A DNA stretch of 64,000 nucleotides from Oreohelix idahoensis (taxonomy: Eukaryota > Mollusca > Gastropoda > Stylommatophora > Oreohelicidae). Positions 11,385 through 23,622 of this stretch are shown piece by piece. The notes beneath the pieces were generated by a model that was given only the letters and a program-made list of their open reading frames with translations, ran no database searches and had not been told where the DNA came from. The stretch covers positions 1 through 64,000 of the forward strand of contig JAMPIV010008533.1 of assembly GCA_024509875.1 (NCBI GenBank), in the 5' to 3' direction. Position 1 is the stretch's first letter; each line of letters opens with the position of its first letter. A program made the translations under genes and the position numbers.

Positions 11385-12236
11385 GAAGTCAAACAATACC
11401 TCAACTATTGACAAGAAACGACAATACCTCAACTATTGACAAGAACCGCCAATACCTCAACTATTGACAAGAACCGCCAATACCTCAACTATTGACAAGA
11501 AACGCCAATACTTCAACTATTGACAAGAAACGCCAATACCTCAACTATTGACAAGAAACGCCAATACCTCAACTATTGACAACAAACGCCAATACCTCAA
11601 CTATTGACAACAAACGCCAATACCTCAACTATTGACAACAAACGCCAATACCTCAACTATTGACAACAAACGCCAATACCTCAACTATTGACAACAAACG
11701 CCAATACCTCAACTATTGACAACAAACGCCAATACCTCAACTAATGACAAGAAACGCCAATACCTCAACTATTGACAAGAAACGCCAATACCTCAACTAT
11801 TGACAAGAAACGCCAATACTTCAACTATTGACGAGAAACGCCAATACCTCAACTATTGACAAGAAACGCCAATACCTCAACTATTGACAAGAAACGCCAA
11901 TACCTCAACTATTGACAAGAAACGCCAATACCTCAACTATTGACAAGAAACGCCAATACCTCAACTATTGACAAGAAACGCCAATAAATCAACTATTGAC
12001 AAGAAACGCCAATACATCAACTATTGACAAGAAACGCCAATACCTCAACTATTGACAAGAAACGCCAATACCTCAACTATTGACAAGAAACGCCAATACC
12101 TCAACTATTGACAAGAAACGCCAATACTTCAACTATTGACAAGAAACGCCAATACTTCAACTATTGACAAGAAACGCCAATACTTCAACTATTGACAAGA
12201 AACGCCAGTACCTCAACTATTGACAAGAAACGCTTA
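11385..12236. repeat. 28-bp minisatellite, about 30 copies
   Basis: Unit contains caatacctcaactattgac followed by aagaaacg. Variants are grouped: a run of neighbouring units near 11,575-11,735 has acaacaaacg where most have acaagaaacg, and cttcaact variants cluster near 12,120-12,200. This fits growth by local block duplication. Confidence 0.95.
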
Positions 12237-12804
12237 GAAAGTCAAACTGCAGACAAGAACGAAAAAATGCAAACGTTAAAGACAACAGTAAAAGGGAAAA
12301 GTGCGTGATAAATTATGCACACATCGATCCTGTGTGGTTCTGGACTGGAAAGCGCAAACAGTAAACGGTAACCATGGGATTCTTTTTGGCTGGAGAACAT
12401 CCGGAGATGTCCCCAATTTGGCGATAATGAGGGAGACAACAAGTGACGCACTTAACTGCGCTCACCCCTGGTCGAGATGAATATTTCAGTTCAGCAATCA
12501 TTTCACAACCCAACGGATGACACCAAGGACGTTTTTTCTTCCTTCTCAGCACGCTCCACGTGTCCTCACAGCGGCTGGGAAATTTGCTGCCATTTAGAAC
12601 TTCCATGACTCCCATAACAAATGTTGGATGTTGTATGAGTCAACCGGTGCCGATAATGGCTTATGAATTATTATTTTTAGTTCAAAATATGACAGATTAT
12701 TCAGCACAATAATCATTATTCATATTTCTCTACTTATGGACCACGGCGTCCTAGCGGTAGATAACCATTTTGAGGAAGCCTACGCCAAATCACAAACTCT
12801 TGCA
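12237..12804. other. Unassigned DNA
   Basis: A 100-codon minus-strand open frame (12,313-12,615) has no recognisable domain and no support as a gene. Confidence 0.35.
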
Positions 12805-12890
12805 ACAGTGGTTCAGTAGCAAATCTGATTTCCTTGACAAGGTTGTCAGTCTCATGCACAAACTACGACATGCATAGTGTGTCCGCACCA
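12805..12890 (-). repeat. Dispersed repeat R, decayed copy
   Basis: acagtggttcagtagcaaat, aaggttgtcagtctcatgca and aaactacgacatgc correspond in order to the R body in antisense orientation. Confidence 0.5.
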
Positions 12891-13349
12891 CTATCATCGT
12901 CACCTATGCCCTTCTTTGCTTCCCTCTGAAACTCCTTACGGGGCACGGGACCTCCACTGCCCTAGCATCGATGCATGACGCCCTCACCACGGCACAATGT
13001 GCTTGTTGCAGGGGCGGGTTATGTAGCAACGTGTTTTACATGGTGGAGTTACCGGCCCTTTGCAGAAATTGACCTTAGTCACTTTTATGACATGTCTGGT
13101 ATGAGCAGGGGCCCTATTTTTTTCTGATCAGAGACCCCCTGCAACCACAAGGGACTGACCGCCAATGTGAATAACTTCAGACATGCCAGTGTACACAATA
13201 CACGGCTTAAACACTCAAGATAAAACACAAAGTATATATTAAATTATCAATATAAACTTTCCTGGCATTAAGTAGGTCTATATATTTTTAATGACCCAAG
13301 TAGTTCTGCGCGGGGGGGGGGGGGCCTGTGATGAGACACATAAATAATA
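12891..13349. other. Unassigned DNA with a poly-G tract
   Basis: No gene recognised. A G run lies at about 13,311-13,324. Confidence 0.35.
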
Positions 13350-13552
13350 TTACTACTGCTCCCTCATGCATGTCGTATAAGGCGATTAATATGAGGTTGT
13401 GTATAAGGCTTACAGCCTCATCGCGTAAAGGAAGGAAATTGCTAGAGAAACCACTACTCCATGATGACAAGAAAGCTTGGTGAAGGATTCCTACAACAAC
13501 CACGTGATGACTCCATGCTCTATAGGAAACGAAAAGAAAAATAATGGTGATG
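13350..13552 (+). repeat. Dispersed repeat R copy
   Basis: ctcatgcatgtcgtataagg, attaatatgaggttgtgtat, ttacagcctcatc, agaaaccactactcc, gactccatgctctatagg and a terminal atggtgatgat match R from head to GAT tail. The middle is diverged. Confidence 0.6.
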
Positions 13553-14048
13553 ATATATTTTAAAGAGGACGAAGAAAATCTTGCGGCTGTCCAGGAAAGC
13601 TCTGCTGGGACCGGAGTTCCTATATCCGGTCTCTGAAAGAGCTACACTTAATATAATTAAAGCGGTAGCTGTGATTGACGTAGACTTCTTTTGGGTCTAT
13701 GGCTCCTTCCAGACAAGATACCAGGAGACATTTTACCACGCTGTGCCCCTCGGGCACGACGTCAACGGGCCACAAACATCATGTTTATTAGACTGCCAAT
13801 TACGGTCAATTTCCGGTAATTCATAGACGCCATATTGCTCTGCCAAAATGGCGCCCCTAGTGATAATCAGCTTGCCTCAATATTGGCCTGCAAATTCTAC
13901 ACGGCTTCTAATTAATAATGAATACCATGAAATAATATCTGTTAGGTGGCTTCAGACACATCTCAGTTATCAACAAAACAAACAAAAAAGTACTACATGG
14001 ATTTTCTCACGTTTCGGTAGAACCGACCAGTGCTCAGTGACACCGTAG
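13553..14048. other. Unassigned DNA
   Basis: An 81-codon open frame (13,581-13,826) and a 66-codon frame (13,848-14,048) show no domain. No gene is supported. Confidence 0.35.
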
Positions 14049-14590
<542 letters not shown>

Positions 14591-15598
14591 CTTGGTGACT
14601 GGGGAAGGGGTGGAGGGGCACAAGAAGGAATGTGTGAAACTTCAAGACATGACCTCTCCAACCTGCACTTAAAATCGCGGTACCCCGAGGATTAATGGTT
14701 TCCATGTTCCAGTGAAAACCATTCACTTTTTTGATTGACTTGGCTTAGCATTGTTCTCTCTAGCAAGTTGTACGCTTAGTTATTACTAGTTAATGAATGG
14801 AAAAGAAATGGATAAGGCTTACCAGCGTTTATTATGCAGGAATAAAACTGACGAAACAAGGTGTAGGCTTAGGGTTCGCATAAGAGAACGGAATGACAGA
14901 CAAGGATGAGAATGGTCTCCTTTTATAGGGGATAACTTCATTTATGTGCAAGTACAAGGAAATTTGGAGGGATGGAGTAGTTTTGAAGATTTTGTTAGAG
15001 TGTCAGTGCATCGAGAAATCCTATGGTTTTCCGGTTCGAAATTCAATATGAAATCGTTAATACGACCGATATTGGAAAACAACATATGGATGGAAAGATA
15101 AACTTACCGAGAATGGAAGACTATAACTCAAAAGGCGCTAAATAGAAAAGGTGCGATGCACGATGCTGAGGTTTGAAACAATTCTAACACAGAATCCCTC
15201 AGAGTCGAAATTTTGCAGAAGTAAACCAGAGTTGCGGACCCTTGTCTTCCGATACTTACGCTCTGTGCCAATAAAAGGAACTCGTAGAGAATTCAAACTC
15301 ACTTGTACAGCGTAAAGACAGAAGGACGGAGGCTACAGAGAGACGCCTGTGAAGCTAACACTTTGTTATCTGTAGCCAGACAGTACTAGTATACTCCACC
15401 AAAAGCCAGTCTTTTCTGATCTTTATAAGATCCTAAGAGGGTATGTAGAATTATTATATATATCTAGTAAATAAATATAACTTTTATTTCAGGATTTGGT
15501 TTGTGATAGACTTAATTATGTCATGAAAGTATCATGCATAATACTTGTGATTTGTAAGTATGATTGCCGAAGCTTGGAACCTGAAAATATAACCATGA
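14591..15598. other. Unassigned DNA
   Basis: Nothing recognised. Confidence 0.4.
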
Positions 15599-15690
15599 CT
15601 CAGTCCTTGTCAGGGCTAATACAGTCCTTATCAGGGCTAATACATTCCTTATCAGGTCTAATACAGTCCTTATCAGGGCTTATACACCCT
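15599..15690. repeat. 21-bp tandem repeat, about four copies
   Basis: agtccttatcagggctaata repeated with small changes. The unit is in frame with a short open reading frame (SLSGLIQ-type repeat), but nothing indicates a gene. Confidence 0.85.
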
Positions 15691-17599
15691 GCCGTTAAGA
15701 GCTGACTTATCAGGCAGAGGGAAAGGGTGATTAGACATCATGTCATGTGAGTAAATAATTGATGTATTATATTTCTGTATTATTTTATTTTATAAAATGT
15801 TGCCAGCTAGACACATGTCTTGTCTTGTCTTTGCTTATCAGACTGAACCATGTATCATTCATTACATGCATACACATGAAACTCACTCATCTCATGAACA
15901 GATAGGTTGTGTGTGCTATCTAAGCCAAAGATAGCCACATATCCACTAATGTCTACAGATTCGAAGGTATCAGCCAAATCAGAGGTCTAAGAGCCAGGAT
16001 CAATCTGAGCTACCTGCAATAATACAGGAGCCATTGTATTGTTATCCGGACATCATCCTCAGTCCCCATCAGTGCTTGGAGGTCTTGAGGGAGGCCTTAA
16101 CTGAACAAACTGTGCCAGTCATAGTGAAGACAGACAAAATAATTGTTACAGTTGAAGTTCATTTTTTGAATTGTTTGATTATCATAGCAGGTCACTCGGC
16201 TAAGGGACAACTTAAGGTCTGACTTTAATCTGAATATTCTCTAAAACAGATTCTTTCACATCCGTGACTACCAGTGTTTTTCTCTGACACTGGGACTTCA
16301 CTCATTCAAGGCAGAATCCTATTTCTGTTCTTCCAGTATCTACTACTGACATTCTACTTATAAAACCTTACGCTTTTCAGACAAAACAAGAAAATTATTA
16401 GAGAGCTAATGTAATCTCAAAACTAACGACAAGATAGTCCAACAGCGGAGTTCCCCCCCCCCCCCTTTTCCCGCCATGTTCGACCCTTGCGGCAAAGGAA
16501 AATGGCTTCAGTCTGCGGAAATAACCCAGGAGATTTGGGGAACCTCGACACCGGAAAGGAATGGCGCTGACTGAAATGAAATAGAGGGAAAATTTGTGGA
16601 GGTGGGAGTAGAAGATAAAATAGGAAAGACTTCCAAAATACTTCTCGTGCCGCCAGACATTCCAAATTCAGACGACATTCTCAAACAGACGTCAGACTAA
16701 TCCAGCTTTTATCTCTCATCTCAACATTTTCATGCTCCCCCCAAGCCAGAGCTAACCATAAATGTAGCCCCAAACGGTGTTGTTAGTGCGTATGGTGAAA
16801 AAATATATATATAATGGATAATGTGCTTAACTCCTCTTTGGCATGAGCAAAATGTCACATATTGCCTCCTACCATTTTTCGACGATACAATCCTCTCAGA
16901 ATCTCCCCTTGCCAAGATGGCTGCTTAAATTGTGACGTTAACAATGTACCTACATTTTTGTTGAAACCATTCATATACAGACCAGTCATATAGTCACGCT
17001 GAACTGCTGCCTTGCAAAGAAGTCAAGATAAACCAAAAGGTGGGGAAGTATTAATGGATGCTGAACTCGAATGCCCTGGGCTGCAAGGCGCACAACATAG
17101 TGCAAACCACCTTAAGATGACATACAAATATGACTCTGTTTGGAGATGTCAGTAACCTTGAGCTGACTGCTGCCTTTATTATAGCCATTTGTCACAGTAG
17201 AGATATTCGCCGTAATATATTTAGTTGGTTACGCTGTAGAGTGGCAACAGCGTAGAATAGAAAACCCGTTTGGCGAGTCGGGCCAGAACGGAAGAGGATG
17301 TAGATGTTTGGCGCGATTGAGTCTAGGAGATGTCAGCGGTCCTGTACGGACGCTTGTTCCCTTTGTCAGAGATTTTGCTGGGATTACATGAATGCCATTC
17401 TTGTTCAGTGCTTGCCGATTGTTTTGCATTTCATGTGTATTGTTAGCCGTGTGTGGCTCATATGTGTGCACCGTACTTATTAAAGGGTTATTACCTGATT
17501 TAGGTGTTATTGGATTATTCATGTCAGCTACTGTGTACTGTGGTCATACCTTTGAGACAGCGAGCGAAGTGTATAGTGTGAGTGTGCCTTAAATCCATA
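15691..17599. other. Unassigned DNA with a poly-C tract
   Basis: A C run lies at about 16,449-16,465. Short open frames show no domain. No gene recognised. Confidence 0.4.
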
Positions 17600-19578
17600 G
17601 TACCAGTAGAGGGGTTTGTTCACACCGCACAAGTAGCCCGGTGTGCTCTGTGTACCATTAGATACATATAACCTATTCTGACATCTGGGGTAACTCGTCG
17701 TGTTTAGGCGTGGAGCCTGTATGATTTAATAGTTTAATTCCCAGCTAGCTGGCAGTATTGTTTCATTTTATTTGATAGTACAGCCTTAGAGCCTGCATTG
17801 GTGTTGATCAGGCCATTATGGTGCACACAGTATTCTAGAAGGTGGTAGGGCACTGTGTTGGCGCCTTCATATTTTTTCGTCAACTCCTGGGAGTGAGTTG
17901 TTTTCGTCCGTCCAGTGAAAGGTTAGTGTGTGTGTGTCGGTCTGTTAGTGTCTTGTTTACGGTCGTGTGACCTGACCTCGTTTACGGGCTCTGACCTATT
18001 TTCAGCGTCCAGTAATGGCTACGTGTCAGTTGATTTTTGCAGTCTATTGTCGATGAAATATTGTACTGTTCAGTTCCAAGTTCTTTGTTATGGTATCTTG
18101 GCAGGTCTAAGTACGAGTGTCAAAGTATTAGACTAGTGGTACAGGGTGCGTCAGACGGGTCAGTTTGACACATCTTTGAGTCATTTTGGTGGTTGGCGAC
18201 AGTGATCCAGGTGGAGCAGCGGAGCTTGGGGTGTGGGTACCATTAGCTAGTTTGGCCCAGACGGCATATGGAGATGTCAGATGGGAGATATCTTGGTCAA
18301 CCTCGGTATAGGGTGGTAGGAGATGATTGTTAGGATTGTATAGTTGATAAGAGGTTGTTTGTGTGGTTGGTACCCATGGTCATCGTGTTGGACTGCTGGT
18401 CTTGTTTCTGCTACTAAGATGTGCCCACCCAGGGGTGAAAGTCTCTGACGTGACCTTCCTAAGCCGACGCCAGTGACGTTGCCCGACAACGCAGAAGTGC
18501 CTGACCAGGGGCGAATTCTTTTGTGTTTTGTGCCCTGCCGACCTACCGGGCGGGTCCAGTAGATGTCACCGTGTATGTGATCCGGGAAGTGTGGATATTG
18601 TGTGATTAACTTTTGCTATAACACATATATAGAACAGTGCCAAGGAACTTACTCATATTTCTTTTCGACGTATAGACGGTTGATAGCAGCGGGGCAGCTG
18701 ACCTTTGTAGAAGTAGATGTTGCAGTGCGTATTATGAACAGTGCTGTGTGAGCACCGTAGATAACAGTATAATCATCGAGGAAAGTATTTGACACTCAGA
18801 CTTGCATAGCAAACTGTTTCCTGGACTGAGTTTCTTGTGGATTTTACGTTGTCCAGTGTGGAGTTTCATTTGTTCTGTGATCATCATTCATCGTCAGTGC
18901 TGAGGATTCTCCTTACTCAAGCGCCGTTGGAGCTTCAGATAAGTTATTGTTTGTCTGCTTTTGTATTATATATTATGTTGATATTTTCTTGTTTTTTTCT
19001 GTGAATTTAATTTTCTTGTCTGTCCTTCTATCTGTTATTAGTTATCATTTAGCTTAATCTGTATTCTAATATAGTGCTGCTTCTTTATTTACTTCTTGGT
19101 TTGTTATTGTTTTCTTTCCTTGTGTTTTGTCTTTTCCTTATTGTACGAGTAGGACTTAGTCTGTATGTGGGTATGTTAATTGTTAGTTAAAGTTGATCTT
19201 GCTGTGTTTTCTTTGTAGTCAGGAAATATTTGGATTGTATATTTTGAATACATTATAATATAATTTTACTGATACTTTACTTAGTTTTCTTTCACTGAAG
19301 TGAAGATAGTGCTTGGTGGAAGAGATAGCCTCCAGCACCTCATTGCTGAGTGTGGTTTTCGTGGAGTCTTTGGTGTTATAGTGTGTGGCGTGTTCAAGGG
19401 AGGTAGGGTGGTGAGCCTAATCCATTCTTGGCGTTTCGTGGGAAAAGATTGGATTAGACCGATTCTTTTAGGGTGTGGCTGTGTTTGTTTTGTCGTGGAG
19501 TCTGGCAGAGGGAATTTCCTGCGACTGCCCTTCTTAACATTCCAAGCCCTGTTGGTATTAGCTGTGTTTGTGGTGTGT
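17600..19578. other. T-rich region upstream of the gag-protease element
   Basis: GT- and T-rich sequence continuous with 20,597-21,354, broken only by the LINE at 19,591-20,584. It may be the LTR or leader of the element whose coding frame starts at 21,355. I found no matching second LTR after 23,622 and no convincing primer-binding site, so this is an inference from position. Confidence 0.3.
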
Positions 19579-19590
19579 GTATTTATAGTG
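19579..19590. repeat. Target-site duplication of LINE family 1, second copy (left)
   Basis: gtatttatagtg, an exact 12-bp direct repeat of 20,585-20,596. Confidence 0.85.
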
Positions 19591-20584
19591 GAAATTATGT
19601 GAGGATAGCAAACCATAAGTCAGAAGAGTTCAGGACCACCACTGGTGTAAGACAAGGTGATATCCTGTCACCTTACCTTTTCATACTTCTCATGGACGAT
19701 GTCATTAAGGTATGTAAGGAGAGAACAAGAAAGTATTCAGTGGGGTACTGGAAGATGAGACAGGTCTGTATTTCGGAGCTGGCATTTGCTGATGATGTTG
19801 TCCTGATTGCTAAATCAGAGGCACATCTCCAATTCAACCTGCAAGTCTGGAAGGAAGAGCTGGAGAAGAGAGGGATGGTCATAAGCAGCTCTAAAACAAA
19901 ATCCATGGTGATATCACGAGAAGAAAGAAGACATCAGATTAAGCTGGGAGAACAGGTCCTGGAGCAGGTCGACCACTTTAAATACCTCGGAGCTATTATT
20001 GACCGAAAGGGAGGCATCAAAGAAGAGTTGGCCACTCGAAAAGCAGCAGCTGGGAGACTTTTTCAGGCCATAAATCGAGGATTCTTCAGCAAGAGAGAGG
20101 TTGGTAAGAAAACGAAGATGGCTGTATACCGCTCCACCTATGTCCCAGTCTTGACATATGGTATGCGAGTCATGGGCAATGACTACAACCCACAAAAGCC
20201 AGATCCAAACCTCAGAAATGAGGTATCTGAGGAAGGTGGTTGAAGTAACAAGAAGAGACATGGTACGCAACCAGACGATACATCAAGGCCTTAAATCCCA
20301 CCCCCTGCAGACCCAAGTAGAACAGTTCCAACTAAGATGGTTTGGCCATGTCTGCAGAATGGGAGAAGATCGGCTACCACGACAAGCATGGGAAACAAAG
20401 AGCCAAGGATCCAGACCCACAGGACGACCCAGAGTCCGCTGGGAGGACAACATTAGACAATCTTTGAAGGACCGAGGACTAGAATGGAACCAGGCCAGGA
20501 GGAAGACAGCCGATAGGATAGTCTGGCGCTCTCTCTTCCAAACCTCTACACCTCACGGTAGAAGGGGAACGACTAAGTAAGTAA
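19591..20584 (+). pseudogene. 5'-truncated LINE (family 1), second copy
   Basis: Starts inside the RT domain (NYVRIANHKSEEF), then GVRQGDILSPYLF, the catalytic FADDVVLI, FKYLGAIIDRKGG, the post-RT region with PVLTYG, RWFGHVCRMG and GRPRVRW, and ends GRRGTTK followed by TAAGTAAGTAAG. Very similar to the copy at 5194-6519 but it keeps CAG where that one has a stop. Its own break is one extra T near 20,161 (tatggtatgcgag against tatggatgcgag), which shifts the frame at the Tyr-Gly-Cys motif. Truncation, a short tandem tail and a 12-bp target duplication show a normal retroposition product, probably recent. Confidence 0.9.
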
Positions 20585-20596
20585 GTATTTATAGTG
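20585..20596. repeat. Target-site duplication of LINE family 1, second copy (right)
   Basis: Second copy of gtatttatagtg. Confidence 0.85.
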
Positions 20597-21354
20597 TCGT
20601 GTACATTTAGTAATTCGTTTTTGGTGTTTAAGTGGTGTTTTCTCTTGTCTCATCTTACTATCTTGTAAATACGTTTACAGGTATACCTTGTTTTCGTTCG
20701 AGCTCAGTCACGCATTGTAGATATTAATCTTCCTCTTCTCTTCATGTTCTATCATCTATTTCTTCGTGACTGGAACTTTGTTTTCGTAATGTGATGTATG
20801 CGTTTCTTTCATCTGTGTTGTGCTCATTTTGCCATAGGTAGTACTTGCATAACAGAGACTATAGAGTTTAGTAATAAGTGAAGTGTTATTTGAATATAGC
20901 ACCAGTGTGGGTGCCAGTAACAGACTTTGAAGTAAAACCTGATTTTTGGACTACGTTGATATAGGGGTGTCAAGGTATCAGGAAGTCTCATCAGTTGTTA
21001 TTATACAACTGTCGACTATTGTAAGTGTGTTGAGGATATCATAGAGACTAAGTGGTCAGAAAGACCAAATTTTCAAAGGTGTTGAGACTGTAGCCAAGTG
21101 GCACAGCAAGACTTTATTTATACTATAAGAGATAAAGGTTGATGATGTGTATACAGTGAGAGGTGAGGTGTTATATACTTTCATACATAAATATAAATGT
21201 GTATTTTGGAGTAGTGATAACAATATTTATTGGTTATTACTGCATATTTTGTAAGCAGAAATTTATCTGCTGATTTAAGTGAAATATATACGACTGAGTA
21301 GTTGTATAGCAAATCTATAGCCAGAGATAATAGTGAGCATTCTAAGTGTACACC
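20597..21354. other. Putative leader of the gag-protease element
   Basis: AT-rich sequence without open frames, leading to caccatgg at 21,351-21,358, an excellent eukaryotic start context. Confidence 0.35.
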
Positions 21355-23622
21355 ATGGACCTGCAGGCTTTCATTCAGATTGGGAAAGAATGTGGGTACA
21401 CCCAGAAAGAACTCATGGATTTTGCGGAAGCAAAATTTTATTCAGTGGAGAATCAAAAAGCTCTGGAGAAGGTAAAGAAAGAGAAAGAAGCGAAGGAAGA
21501 GAAGGAAAGAATTGAGAAACAGAATGCTCTAAGAGATGCTCGAGCTGAGGAGCTAGAGATAAAAAGAATAGAATTTGAATTACAAGAAAAGAAGATGAAA
21601 GAAGATAAAGAGTTACAGGAAAGGAAGATGAAAGAAGAAAACGAGTGGAAACAGAAACAGTTCGAATTGCAAGAAAGGAAGATGAAAGAAGATAAAGAGT
21701 TGCAAGAAAAGAAGATGAAAGAAGATAAAGAATTACAAGAAAAGAAGATAGAGCTAGAATTGGAAGAAAAGAAGATAGAGAGAGAATTACAAGAAAAGAA
21801 GATGAGAGAAGATAAAGAGTTACAGTTGGAGAAGGAGAGAATAAGAATAGCTCTGGAAGAGAAAATGATGGAGAAGGAAATACAGTTGAAGAAGTTAGAA
21901 GTGGGTGCGAGTGGTCAGAACTCAACTTCTGGTGGGGCTCATCGTCCTTTTAGGCTGCGTCTACCAAATTTCAATGATAAAATTGATAGTTTAGATTTCT
22001 TCCTGGAAAGATTTGAGGCCGAATGTGTGGCCTATAAGGCTGATAGGGATCAGTGGCCATCTCGTTTATCGACACTGCTAGTGGGGCCCGCGATGGAGAC
22101 TTTTTATAGCCTCCCTGTAGAGGAAAGGGCCGATTACGACAAAGTTAAGGAAAGGTTGCTCCGGATGTTCCGTCTGACTGCTGACGGCTACCGGACGCGT
22201 TTTAAAAACGCGATGCCAAGCGCAGACCAAGACTTCGAAGATTTTATCTCGAAGATCAAACTTCTGCTGAATGGATGGATCGAAATGGAGGAGATTTCTA
22301 AGGACTATAGTGGCTTGCTAGACTTGGTGCTACGAGACAAGGTGTTGTCCTCGTGTTCTAGTGAGTTGGTGGCGTTTTTTCAGGAACGCCAACCAACGGA
22401 CATCGAGTCCATGGTCCAATTAAGGCACCATTATGTCCTGGCCCATCCGGGAAAACCTATTCAGAAGTATGGTCTGTCAGAAGACTTAGTTGCCAGTGTC
22501 GGCTAAATTCAGCGCCATCCTTGGCGAAATCAGTCAGACAGAGGCCAAGAACAGAAGTATGAGAGGCCCTCCAGTCCCTACCAGCCGCGTAGAGGTAGCT
22601 ATGGGAATTTCCGTTCTCATAGGAACGGTCAGCCGAGGTGGCAGAGCCGATAATATGATAGTTATAGCGATAGAGGGGAGCACCAAACGCGAAAGCAGGT
22701 ACGCTTCGAGGACTCTCGAGACGAAGACCGGTTTTGGTATAAAACCAAACATCACAAGCAGAGGAGTGGTTCCTCAGAGAGTCGATCGTCCGACTCGGAT
22801 GCGGGGTCTTCGTCATCAAAAGGCTCCAGCAAAAGTGCACGTGATGAGAAGAAGAAAGAGCGCATGTGTTCCAATTGTGGTGACAATAATCATTGCGCTG
22901 ACAGGTGTCCCACCCCAATAGAACACGCGAATTCCGCGTTTGTGTTGGACACAATTAATAGTGAGGACTTTGCAGGGTGTCGCCCTCTGTTCCACGCGAA
23001 CGAGAGGGTAGTGCTTCAATGCGGGCATGCGGCACCATCTCTGTCAGCAGTCCATGAGACTGGCAAGGTGATCCTCCACGAAGGCAAGGTGGAGAATAGA
23101 CCAGTCCGAGTGTTGCGGGACACTGGATGCACCACAATTGGGGTGCGTCGATCGTGCATCGACGACTCCTGCCTTACAGGCAAAACGGTAAAGTGCACCA
23201 CGTTCGGGGGCAAAGTGGAGTCTTACCCCCAGGCGAGTATTAATGTCGACACTCCGTTCCTTTCGGGTAGAGTGAACGCGTTCGTCCTTGAGGATCCGAT
23301 TGCCGATTTAATCGTCGGCAATGTACAGGGAGTGCACAAGGCCATGGGTGACATGAGTAGGAGCAGTAGGAACTTATACGAGCGTCCGAAAGCTAGTGAT
23401 CGCACAGTTTGGGTGCGTAATGTTCCCCTGAGTGCGAGTTGGCGCACACTCAGAAGGGTGTTTGATGAGGTCACGCCAGTTAGATTTGTAGAGGTACTGT
23501 CGTTGCGTGACAATACCAAAATGGCGCGGGTGACTTTTGGGAATAGTTGGGGTGCGCGTAAGGCAGTTAGGCTGAAGCATATGTTCTTGCTTCAGAATCA
23601 TCTGCTAATAGTCCAGCAATAG
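21355..23622 (+). pseudogene. Ty3/gypsy-type gag-protease polyprotein with C-terminal RRM-like domain, two stops
   Basis: One frame of 755 codons, start chosen at the ATG in caccatgg. Order: N-terminal segment (MDLQAFIQIGKECGY); a long, highly charged helix (about residues 40-185) with 11-residue repeats of the type ELQEKKMKEDK; a gag capsid-like domain (about 199-375: LPNFNDKIDSLDFFLERFE onward); an Arg/Ser/Gln-rich linker; a CX2CX4HX4C zinc knuckle (CSNCGDNNHCADRC, from about 505); an aspartic protease with DTG (about 589) and LIVGN; and from about 685 a segment with RRM features (VWVRNVP as RNP2-like, KMARVTF as RNP1-like). The stop after the RRM is genuine. Breaks: TAA at 22,504 and TAA at 22,651, both in frame with coding on both sides. 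No RT, RNase H or integrase follows. Probably a decayed or non-autonomous gypsy-type element. Confidence 0.8.

Noticed and set aside
11385..12236. CRISPR-like array (regular 28-bp repeats)
   Set aside because: Units are directly tandem with no unique spacers, and the genome is clearly animal. It is a minisatellite.
12313..12615. 100-codon minus-strand frame
   Set aside because: No recognisable domain, a second overlapping frame is also open, and nothing around it suggests a gene.
13311..13324. Poly-G/poly-C runs here and near 16,450, 34,277, 58,434, 60,246 and 61,275 as functional elements
   Set aside because: Homopolymer tracts are common slippage products and their lengths are unreliable in assemblies. 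No associated structure was found.
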